DNA from: Thermoanaerobaculia bacterium
GTDB taxonomy: Bacteria; Acidobacteriota; Thermoanaerobaculia; Thermoanaerobaculales; Sulfomarinibacteraceae
DNA length: 59,146 bases
NCBI GenBank assembly: GCA_027067575.1
Contig: JAMOVQ010000026.1
Coordinates: 1-59,146, forward strand
Direction: 5' to 3'
This document shows positions 41,023 through 48,647 of this stretch, piece after piece (position 1 is the first letter of the stretch; each line of letters starts with the position of its first letter). Both the position numbers and the translations under genes were made by a program. Under the pieces are notes generated by a model. That model was not told where the DNA came from, searched no databases, and worked only from the letters and a program-made list of their open reading frames with translations.

Positions 41023-43830
41023 ATGAACGAGACTGAACGCTCCAGACTGCTCCAACTGATCGTGCCGGCCCTGTCGGCCGAGCTGATCGCCGTTCGCTTC
41101 CTCTCGGGGGCGCTCGAGATCCTCGGCGCCCGGGCCGGGGCGCTCTGGCTTTCCGTCGCCGGCACGAAGGAGACCCCCCGTCCGACACTGGCGAGGACCG
41201 CCTGCCGCCCGGAGGGGTTCAGAGCGGCCGCGGAGATCCCTCCGGATCATCCGATCCTGGATGCGCTGCACCAGCGTCCCTCGGCCGTGTTCGGTGCCAC
41301 CGACCCGGAGGTCACCGGCCTGTTCGAACCCGACAGCGATCCCCGGTCGGCGGTCCTGGCGATGGCCACCGATCCCGGCGGCGTGCTGGCGTTTCTCGTT
41401 CCCGACCGGCGCGCGTTTCCCGTCCAGCGGGTCCACGAGCTCAGGCCGGTCGCCGACCGTCTCGGGTACGCACTTGGGCAGGCGCTCAGCCACCGCGCAG
41501 TGGAGGAGGAGGTCAGACAGCTCAAGAAGGAGCTGGCAGCGCTCCGGTACACGGCAGGCCGCCTCCGCGCCCTGGTGGAGAACAGCCTGGACTTCCTGAT
41601 CGTCCTCGGATACGACGGCTCGATCCAGATGACCAGCCCCTCCCTGGCCGAGGCCACCGGCCTCGCCCAGAACGAGCTCGAGGGGACGTCGATCTTCACC
41701 CTCGTTCACCCGGACGACGTGGGGCCGTTCATCGAGGAGTTCCGGGAGCGGCTGCTCCAGCGCGGCCTGGGACCGGCCCGGGAGCTCCGGCTGAAGGGGC
41801 TCCGGGGGTGGCGGTGGGTGACCGCCCGGCTGGTCAACCGGCTCGACGACCCGAAGGTCGGAGGTGTGATCCTCTCACTTCACGACATCACCGAGCTCAA
41901 GCGCCACGCCGAGGAGCTGGAACGGGCCCGTCAGGACGCGGAGGCCATGAGCCGGGCCCGTGCCGAGTTCCTGGCGGCGATGAGCCACGAGATCCGCACC
42001 CCGATGAACAGCGTCATTGGGCTCGCCAGCCTGCTCGAGGAGACGGATCTCGACGAACAGCAGCGCGAGATGCTCCACACCATCCGCACGAGCGGGGCGA
42101 CTCTCGTCGGGATCATCAACCAGGTACTCGACCTCGCCCGGATCGAGGCCGGGGAGATCGTGCTCCACGTCGCACCGGCGGACATCCGGACACTCGTCGA
42201 CGAGGTGCTGGAGGTCGCCGGGCCGGCAGCATCCGAAAAGGGACTCGACCTGATCGACGACATCCCGGACAGCGTTCCCCGGAGCCTTCTCCTCGATGCT
42301 CAGAGGATCCAGCAGATCCTCCTCAACCTGGTCACCAACGCCGTCAAGCACACTGAGGCCGGTTCGGTGACCGTCACGGCGACGGTCAGCGGAAGCGGGG
42401 TCTCCCCTCAGCTCGAGCTGTCGGTCCGGGATACCGGTCACGGGATCCCGGAGAGCCAGGTGGCCCGGATCTTCGAGCCGTTCATGCAGACCGCAGAGGG
42501 CGTGCGCGAGGGTGGCACCGGGCTCGGCCTGGCCATCACTCGTCAGCTCGTCGAGGCCATGGGTGGCACCATCGAGGTCAGGAGCGCCATCGGCAAGGGT
42601 TCGACGTTCCGCGTTACGCTGCCGGTCCAGATTGCCGAGACGGGCACCGGGCACCCCACGCGTGCGCTCCGGGACCGAGCCGTCCTGCTCATCGGGGCGG
42701 GACCGGAGACCATGAGCGCCCACGCCGGCTGGCTTCGCAGCGAGGGTGCCACCGTGACCGCCGTACCCGCAGAGGGATCGCTCCCGGAGAGAGGGCCGTT
42801 CGATCTCCTCGTGGTGGACACGGCCCGCGGCATCGAACGGGGGATCCGGACGATCCGCGAGCTCCGGGAGGCGCTGGGTGAGACCGTACCGGCCATCCTG
42901 CTGCTGCCGCTGGGCCACAGGCCCGGGGACGGGCTGCCGGAACGGACCGCCGTCGTCACCAAGCCGGCGCGCCGGGGCCGTCTCCTCGAGGCTGCCCGCC
43001 GGATCCTCCTGGGCGGAGAGGCGCCAGCGGTTTCCCCCGCCGGACCATCGTCGCGGATGAGTGCATCCCGGCCGCTCCGGATCCTCCTGGCCGAGGACAA
43101 CCCCGTGAACCGCAAGGTCGCCACCATGATGCTGGAGCAGCTCGGCCACCGGGTGGAGACCGTGTCTTCCGGTCCAGAGGTCGTGGAAGCCACCCGCTCC
43201 GGGCAGTACGACGTCATCCTGATGGACGTGGAGCTGCCGGGCTTCAGTGGATTGGAGGCCACGCGCAGGATCCGGGCCATGACTCTGGTGAACCTCCCGT
43301 ACATCGTGGCGATGACGGGCCACGCGCTGCCCGCCGACCGGGAGCGGTGCCTCGCCGCGGGGATGGACGAGTTTCTTCCCAAGCCGGTCGTGCTCGAGGA
43401 GCTCCGGGCGGTGCTGAACCGTGCGCCCGTACCTTCACGGCATGAGGAGCAGGCGGCCGAGACACGGCAGATCATCGTCGACCCCGACCGGATCGAGATG
43501 ATCTCCGCCGTCACCCCCGGCCTGCTCCGTCAGCTCGTCGAGCTGTTCTCCGCCGATGCGCCGGAACGGATCGAGGCGATCGCCACGGCGATCGAGGCCG
43601 GGAACCTCCACGAGGTGGCCCAGTCGGCCCACCAGCTCAAGGGGGCGGCGGCCAACATGGGAGCGCGCGAGCTGGAGCGGCTGGCCTGCGACGTGGAGAA
43701 CCTGGCACGCACCGGCCAACGGGACCGTCTGGCCGGCGTGGCCGGCCTTCTCCACGAGGCGTTCGAGGCGGCCCGTACCGCCCTCGACCGTGCCGTCGCC
43801 GCGGAGGACGACGGGTTCGTGGAGTGGTGA
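41023..43830 (+). CDS. BarA-like hybrid histidine kinase (GAF-PAS-HisKA-HATPase-REC-REC-HPt)
   Basis: Soluble hybrid kinase of 935 aa with no membrane segment. Domains: GAF (about 20-165), PAS (about 186-300), HisKA with H322 (MSHEIRTPMNSVIGL), ATPase (NLVTNAVKHTEAG, GTGLGLAIT), a degenerate receiver (about 552-662), a normal receiver with D735 (LLAEDNPVNRK ... LMDVELPG, LPKP) and an HPt domain with H870 (AHQLKGAAANMGA). The first receiver keeps an aspartate in VVD and the TKP lysine but lacks the acidic pair (LIGAG instead of LAEDN). It encodes a full phosphorelay in one chain; the output regulator is not adjacent. It follows dnaG by 48 nt. Confidence 0.92.
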   Translation: MNETERSRLLQLIVPALSAELIAVRFLSGALEILGARAGALWLSVAGTKETPRPTLARTACRPEGFRAAAEIPPDHPILDALHQRPSAVFGATDPEVTGLFEPDSDPRSAVLAMATDPGGVLAFLVPDRRAFPVQRVHELRPVADRLGYALGQALSHRAVEEEVRQLKKELAALRYTAGRLRALVENSLDFLIVLGYDGSIQMTSPSLAEATGLAQNELEGTSIFTLVHPDDVGPFIEEFRERLLQRGLGPARELRLKGLRGWRWVTARLVNRLDDPKVGGVILSLHDITELKRHAEELERARQDAEAMSRARAEFLAAMSHEIRTPMNSVIGLASLLEETDLDEQQREMLHTIRTSGATLVGIINQVLDLARIEAGEIVLHVAPADIRTLVDEVLEVAGPAASEKGLDLIDDIPDSVPRSLLLDAQRIQQILLNLVTNAVKHTEAGSVTVTATVSGSGVSPQLELSVRDTGHGIPESQVARIFEPFMQTAEGVREGGTGLGLAITRQLVEAMGGTIEVRSAIGKGSTFRVTLPVQIAETGTGHPTRALRDRAVLLIGAGPETMSAHAGWLRSEGATVTAVPAEGSLPERGPFDLLVVDTARGIERGIRTIRELREALGETVPAILLLPLGHRPGDGLPERTAVVTKPARRGRLLEAARRILLGGEAPAVSPAGPSSRMSASRPLRILLAEDNPVNRKVATMMLEQLGHRVETVSSGPEVVEATRSGQYDVILMDVELPGFSGLEATRRIRAMTLVNLPYIVAMTGHALPADRERCLAAGMDEFLPKPVVLEELRAVLNRAPVPSRHEEQAAETRQIIVDPDRIEMISAVTPGLLRQLVELFSADAPERIEAIATAIEAGNLHEVAQSAHQLKGAAANMGARELERLACDVENLARTGQRDRLAGVAGLLHEAFEAARTALDRAVAAEDDGFVEW

Positions 43831-43851
43831 CCCCGGACCGGTTGGCTCGGT

Positions 43852-44304
43852 TCAGTTCCCCTCGAGGACCACGTCGTCGTACTCGGTCTCGAAGAACAGC
43901 TTGTGCTTCAACTCTTCACGGGCCAGCGACTTGAATGTCTCACGGAGCTCCGGATCCGAAACCGCCTTCGCCAGGCCGATGTACAGGTCGTGGGCGCGCT
44001 GCTCGGCCTTCATGGCGAACAGCAGCGCCTCCTGGTAGGTCATCTCCGGAGAGGGCGTCACGTCCACGAGCAGATCGGTCAGCCCGAGGTCGCCGACGGC
44101 TCCGCTCCCGAACGCCTGTACCCCACGGGCCTTGATCGCCTCGAGACGGCGCCGGTGCCCCAGTTCCATCTCCGCGAGCTCCTGGAACGTCTGCCGCAGC
44201 CCCGGCCGGCGGACCATCTCCGCGACCTGGGCGTAGAGGTCGTGCGCCTCCTGCTCCTTCGCGATCGCGAAGTCGAGCACGTCGTCGATACCGAGAAAGT
44301 CCAT
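43852..44304 (-). CDS. Ferritin-like (rubrerythrin-type) di-iron protein
   Basis: Four-helix protein of 150 aa with two symmetric Glu/His pairs: KEQEAHDLY ... EMELGHRRR in the first half and KAEQRAHDLY ... REELKHKLF in the second. These are the ligands of a carboxylate-bridged di-iron centre. There is no rubredoxin tail, so it is an erythrin- or rubrerythrin-like peroxidase or iron-binding protein rather than full rubrerythrin. The start ATG 44304 has AGGAGG upstream. It is convergent with the hybrid kinase, 21 nt apart. Confidence 0.87.
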   Translation of the reverse strand: MDFLGIDDVLDFAIAKEQEAHDLYAQVAEMVRRPGLRQTFQELAEMELGHRRRLEAIKARGVQAFGSGAVGDLGLTDLLVDVTPSPEMTYQEALLFAMKAEQRAHDLYIGLAKAVSDPELRETFKSLAREELKHKLFFETEYDDVVLEGN

Positions 44305-44404
44305 CGTTCCTCCTGACGGTCGGTGGATCGGCGCGGCACCGCCGCACCGGGTGCAGGATACCACGCGTCCCGTCCGGAAGGTCCCGGCCCCGTGGCGCAA
44401 CCAC

Positions 44405-44411
44405 GTACAAT
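44405..44411 (+). promoter_or_regulatory. Leaderless-type -10 element of the first GT4 gene
   Basis: GTACAAT ends 6 nt before GTG 44418, with no ribosome-binding site in between. Confidence 0.55.
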
Positions 44412-44417
44412 GGCGCC

Positions 44418-45545
44418 GTGGCACTGAAGGTCGGCATCGACGCCCGCAAGCTGACGGACTTCGGCATCGGGACCCACATCGAGGGCCTGGTGACGCGCCT
44501 GGCCGCAAGGCGGGATCTCCGGCTCTTCCTGCTCGTCCGGGAGGAGCACGCGGAGCGCGCCCGGCAGCTGGCGCCCGGCGCCACGATCCGTCCCGTGGCC
44601 GCGGCGGGGTACACGATCCGGGAACTGTTCGAAGTCGGGCTGGCGTTCCGTGGCCAGGAGCTCGACGTGGTGCACATCCCGCACTACGTGCTCCCGGTGT
44701 GGCTTCCGGCGCCGGCCGTGGTGACGATCCACGACGTCATCCAGCTCCTGTACCCGCCGCGGGACCGCCGCCCCGGGGCGCTCCTGTACCTGCGCCACAT
44801 GATGCGCCGCGCCCTCCGGCGCGCCCGGCGCGTCGTGACGGTCTCCCGGACCACGCGGAACGACCTGCTCGAGCTGTTCGGCGGCCGGTCCGACCGGATC
44901 GAGGTCATCCCGAACGGCGTGGACGAGGCGTTCTTCGAACGCCCACCCCGCGAGGTGCTGGAGCGTCTTCGCGAGCGGTACGGCCTGCGACCGCCCGTGA
45001 TCCTCGTCGTGGCCAACGACAAGCCGCACAAGAACGTGGACACGGCGCTCCGGGCGTTCCACCGCGCGGTGCGGGTTCACGGGATCCCCGGACAGCTCGT
45101 CTTCGTTGGCGGGTTCCCGCCCGACGGACGGCTGGCCTCCATCGCCCGCCACATGGGGCTCGGCGACCGGGTGGCGTTCACCGGCCGGGTTCCGCGGGAC
45201 GATCTGGTGGGCCTCTACCACATGGCCGCCCTCCTGCTCCACGTCGCCCTCTACGAGGGGTTCGGCCTGCCGATCCTCGAGGCGATGGCGGCCGGCGTCC
45301 CGGTGATCACGTCGAACCTCGGCGCGATGCGGGAGCTCGGCGAGGGCGTGGCGACCCTCGTGGAGCCGCTCGACGTGTTTGGGATCGCCGCGACGCTGGA
45401 GCGCGTCCTGGTGGACGATCCGCTGCGACGCCGTATGATCGAGGCCGGGCGGCGGCGGGCGAGGGACCTGTCCTGGGACCGGGCCGCCGAGGCGATGGTG
45501 GCGGTGTTCAGGAAGGCCGCGGGAAGGGCGGCCAGGGAGGCGTGA
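44418..45545 (+). CDS. GT4-family glycosyltransferase
   Basis: Protein of 375 aa with a GT-B fold: IDARKLTDFGIGTHIEGL at the N-terminus for acceptor binding, HDVIQLLYPP, TVSRTTRNDLLELFG, PNGVDEAFF, and in the donor domain YEGFGLPILEAMAAGVPVI with the E-x7-E motif of retaining GT4 enzymes. Likely adds a sugar to a lipid-linked glycan at the inner face of the membrane. GTG 44418 is 6 nt after a TACAAT box, and no ribosome-binding site fits. It begins the run GT4-GT4-WcaJ-type transferase. Confidence 0.9.
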   Translation: MALKVGIDARKLTDFGIGTHIEGLVTRLAARRDLRLFLLVREEHAERARQLAPGATIRPVAAAGYTIRELFEVGLAFRGQELDVVHIPHYVLPVWLPAPAVVTIHDVIQLLYPPRDRRPGALLYLRHMMRRALRRARRVVTVSRTTRNDLLELFGGRSDRIEVIPNGVDEAFFERPPREVLERLRERYGLRPPVILVVANDKPHKNVDTALRAFHRAVRVHGIPGQLVFVGGFPPDGRLASIARHMGLGDRVAFTGRVPRDDLVGLYHMAALLLHVALYEGFGLPILEAMAAGVPVITSNLGAMRELGEGVATLVEPLDVFGIAATLERVLVDDPLRRRMIEAGRRRARDLSWDRAAEAMVAVFRKAAGRAAREA

Positions 45546-45547
45546 TC

Positions 45548-46636
45548 GTGCGGGTTGCACTGGTGCACGACTGGCTGACGGGGATGCGGGGCGGGGAATG
45601 GGTGCTGGCGGAGATCGCGGCGCTCTTCCCCGAGGCGCCGATCTACACCCTGGTCCACCGGCCGGGGAGTCTGGCGCCGGAGCTGGATGGCCACCCGATC
45701 CGGGTCTCCTGGCTCCAGGGGCTCTCCCTCGGCGGGCGGAAGTGGCGGCATCTCCTGCCGCTGATGCCGGCGGCGGTGGAGTCGTTCACCTTCCCCAACG
45801 TGGATCTCGTGATCTCCACGAGCCACTGCGTCGCCAAGGGGGTGATCCCACCGCCGGGGGCGTACCACGTCAGTTACATCCACACGCCGATGCGGTACGC
45901 CTGGGACCAGCGGGACGTCTACGTCCGCCAGCTCCCCCGGCCGCTGCGGCCGCTGGTCCAGATGCGGCTGGCGCACCTGCGCCAGTGGGACCACGTCTCG
46001 GCGGCGCGGGTGGACCGGCTGCTGGCCAACTCCCGGCTGGTCGCCTGGCGGATCCGGCACTACTGGAACCGAGAGGCGGAGGTGCTGCCCCCGCCGGTGG
46101 ACACGGGGTTCTTCACGCCGGGAGGGGAGCGGGGTGACTCCTTGCTGATGGTGGCGGCTCTCGTTCCGTACAAGAGGGTGGAGCTGGCCGTGGAGGTCGC
46201 ACGGGCCCTGGGACGGCACCTCGACGTGGTGGGAACCGGCCCGCTCCTCGGGAGGCTGCGGCGGATGGCGGGACGGGATGCGACGTTCCACGGCTGGGTC
46301 GGAAGGGAACGGCTCCGGGAGCTGTACCGGCGGTCGGCCGCCCTGATCGTCCCCAACGTCGAGGACTTCGGAATGGCCTCGGTGGAGGCGCTGGCCTGCG
46401 GCACCCCGGTGGTCGGTCTGGCCGCCTCGGGAACCGCCGACGTGGTCTGGCCGGGCCGCGAGGGCGAGCTGGCCGACGCGCCGGACGCGGGCTCCCTCGC
46501 CGAGGCGGCCCGGGCGGTCCTCGACCGGGAGTGGGACCGGGAGGCGCTCAGGCGGCGCTCGGCGACGTTCTCCCGTGAGCAGTTCCGCCTGCGGTTCCTC
46601 AACCTCCTCGACCGGATCGGGTTCCAGGTGCGGTGA
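45548..46636 (+). CDS. GT4-family glycosyltransferase, WbaZ-like
   Basis: Protein of 362 aa. LVHDWLTGMRGGEWVL at the start, SYIHTPMRYAWDQRD in the middle and EDFGMASVEALACGTPVV near the end match the WbaZ-like mannosyltransferase group of O-antigen and exopolysaccharide clusters. The GTG at 45548 is preferred because GGGAGG lies 7 nt upstream; the in-frame GTG at 45542, overlapping the previous stop, is the alternative. The sugar is not certain. Confidence 0.88.
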   Translation: MRVALVHDWLTGMRGGEWVLAEIAALFPEAPIYTLVHRPGSLAPELDGHPIRVSWLQGLSLGGRKWRHLLPLMPAAVESFTFPNVDLVISTSHCVAKGVIPPPGAYHVSYIHTPMRYAWDQRDVYVRQLPRPLRPLVQMRLAHLRQWDHVSAARVDRLLANSRLVAWRIRHYWNREAEVLPPPVDTGFFTPGGERGDSLLMVAALVPYKRVELAVEVARALGRHLDVVGTGPLLGRLRRMAGRDATFHGWVGRERLRELYRRSAALIVPNVEDFGMASVEALACGTPVVGLAASGTADVVWPGREGELADAPDAGSLAEAARAVLDREWDREALRRRSATFSREQFRLRFLNLLDRIGFQVR

Positions 46637-46637
46637 G

Positions 46638-48032
46638 ATGATCGCCCGACGACGCCAGACCCAGGTCGCCCTCTACCTCGTCGGCGACGTGGCCGCCACG
46701 GCGGCGTCGGTGCTCGTGGCGTACTGGCTCCGGTTCGTCATCGAGATCGTCCCGGTGACCAAGGGCGTGCCCCCGCTGGCGCCGTACCTGCGCCTGATCC
46801 CGGTGACGGCGCTGCTCTGGCCCGTGGTGTTCTACTTCCAGGGCCTGTACCAGCTCCGCCGCTCCCGCTCGCGGTTCGAGGAAGCGCTGAAGGTCGTTCT
46901 CGCCGTGGCCCTGGGGACCGTCATCCTCGCCGCCGGCCTCAACTTCTACCGGGACTTCTCCTACTCGCGGCTGACCCTGGCGATTTTCGCCGGGGTGGAC
47001 ACCGTGGCCGTCGTCCTGACGCGGTGGGCCATCGCCGCGACGCTCAGGCGGATCCGCCGTTCCGGCGGCAACCTCCAGCGGGTCCTCGTGGTCGGCGCCG
47101 GGGAGCTGGGCAGGCAGGTCGTGGAACGGCTCCAGAACCACCAGGAGTACGGCTTCCGGGTGGCGGGGTTCCTGGACGACGACCCCGGCAAGCAGAAGCG
47201 GAAGATCCTCGACGTCCCCGTCCTCGGCACCACCCACGACCTGGAGACGGTGATCCTCGCGGAGGCGATCGACCAGGTCGTGCTGGCCCTGCCCCTCTCC
47301 GCCCACCACCGCACGGTGCAGCTGATCCGCCGCGCGGGCAACATGCTCGTGGAGGTCAAGGTCGTCCCCGACCTGCTCCAGTACTACGTGCTCCGGGCGG
47401 GGATCGAGGACCTGGATGGCCTGCCCGTCATCAACCTGACCCAGGTCCCGCTGGCCGGCTGGAACCAGATCGTCAAGCGGGCGTTCGATCTCGTGGGCGC
47501 CAGCCTGATCCTCCTGGGCACCTGCTGGCTGTTCCCCCTCATCGCCTGGGCGATCAAGCGCGAGGATGGGGGGCCGGTGTTCTACTCCCAGGTCCGCATG
47601 GGGCTCGACGGCCGGTCGTTCCGGATGTGGAAGTTCCGCTCCATGCGGATCGACGCCGAGGCCGACGGCCAGGCCCACTGGACGCGCAACCGGGACCCCC
47701 GCGTCACGCGGATCGGGGCGTTCCTCCGGCGCACGAACCTGGACGAGCTCCCCCAGCTGATCAACGTGATCAAGGGCGAGATGTCCCTCGTGGGTCCCAG
47801 ACCGGAGCGGCCCGAGTTCGTCGAGCGGTTCCGCGAGCGGTACCCCGAGTACATGGCCCGCCACCGGGTCCGGGCCGGGATGACCGGCTGGGCGCAGGTC
47901 AACGGCCTGCGGGGCGACACCTCCATCCGCAAGCGGATCGCCGCCGACCTCTTCTACATCGAGAACTGGTCGCTGGCGCTGGACCTCCGGATTCTCTGGA
48001 TGACCCTCCGCACGGCGTTCCGCAGACACTGA
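46638..48032 (+). CDS. Undecaprenyl-phosphate sugar phosphotransferase (WcaJ-type)
   Basis: Polyisoprenyl-phosphate hexose-1-phosphate transferase of 464 aa that starts glycan repeat units on the lipid carrier. It has four N-terminal membrane segments, a Rossmann-like CoA-binding_3 domain (VLVVGAGELGRQVVERL), one more membrane hairpin (RAFDLVGASLILLGTCW), then the catalytic bacterial sugar transferase domain: KFRSMRIDAEADG, RRTNLDELPQL, VGPRPERPEF and RAGMTGWAQVNGLRGDT. It starts 1 nt after the preceding stop. No flippase or polymerase gene follows. Confidence 0.94.
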   Translation: MIARRRQTQVALYLVGDVAATAASVLVAYWLRFVIEIVPVTKGVPPLAPYLRLIPVTALLWPVVFYFQGLYQLRRSRSRFEEALKVVLAVALGTVILAAGLNFYRDFSYSRLTLAIFAGVDTVAVVLTRWAIAATLRRIRRSGGNLQRVLVVGAGELGRQVVERLQNHQEYGFRVAGFLDDDPGKQKRKILDVPVLGTTHDLETVILAEAIDQVVLALPLSAHHRTVQLIRRAGNMLVEVKVVPDLLQYYVLRAGIEDLDGLPVINLTQVPLAGWNQIVKRAFDLVGASLILLGTCWLFPLIAWAIKREDGGPVFYSQVRMGLDGRSFRMWKFRSMRIDAEADGQAHWTRNRDPRVTRIGAFLRRTNLDELPQLINVIKGEMSLVGPRPERPEFVERFRERYPEYMARHRVRAGMTGWAQVNGLRGDTSIRKRIAADLFYIENWSLALDLRILWMTLRTAFRRH

Positions 48033-48110
48033 GCCGGCGTGGACGCGGGCGGCCGGCCGGGCCTCCCGCTAAGAATCGGTGACGACGTCCGTTCCCACGG
48101 TGGAGGAACG

Positions 48111-48647
48111 ATGCCGGGGACGACGGTGGTGATGGAGGCGGCGATCGACGAGAGAGACGGGGACGGTCCGGTCCGGCTCGGGGCGCTCTACCGGGAACAC
48201 GGGCGCGCCGTCCTGCGGGCCGCGTACCGCGTGACCGGCAACCTCGCCGAGGCCGAGGACGTGCTCCAGACCGTCTTTCTCAGGCTGGCCACGCGGGGCA
48301 CGGACGGCGTCGGACGAGCGTACCTACTCCGCGCCGCGGTCAACGGCGGGCTGGACTGCCTTCGCACGCGGCGATGGGGCGACGCCGATCCGGCCGAGTC
48401 CGTGGCCCGGGCCCCCGGGCCGGACCGGCTGGCGGAGTCCGGCGCCCTCCGTGAGGCGCTTCGCGACGCGCTCGCCCGGCTCGCGCCAAGGACCGCGGAG
48501 ATGTTTCTCCTCCGGCACGTGGAGGGCCTTCCGAACAGGGAGATCGCCGCGTTGCTCGGCACCACGCCGGGCACCGTGGCCGTGACCGTCAACCGCGCCA
48601 GGGCCCAGCTGCGCGAGCTCCTGGGGGACTGGAGAGGAGAGCGATGA
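48111..48647 (+). CDS. ECF-family RNA polymerase sigma factor
   Basis: Protein of 178 aa with sigma-2 (LYREHGRAVLRAAYRVTG, EAEDVLQTVFLRL) and sigma-4 (LPNREIAALLGTTPGTVAVT) domains and no regions 1 or 3, as in ECF sigma factors. It directs transcription in response to an envelope or extracytoplasmic signal. ATG 48111 follows GGAGG. It overlaps the next gene by 4 nt (ATGA); that gene encodes a zinc-finger membrane protein likely to be its anti-sigma factor. Confidence 0.92.
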   Translation: MPGTTVVMEAAIDERDGDGPVRLGALYREHGRAVLRAAYRVTGNLAEAEDVLQTVFLRLATRGTDGVGRAYLLRAAVNGGLDCLRTRRWGDADPAESVARAPGPDRLAESGALREALRDALARLAPRTAEMFLLRHVEGLPNREIAALLGTTPGTVAVTVNRARAQLRELLGDWRGER

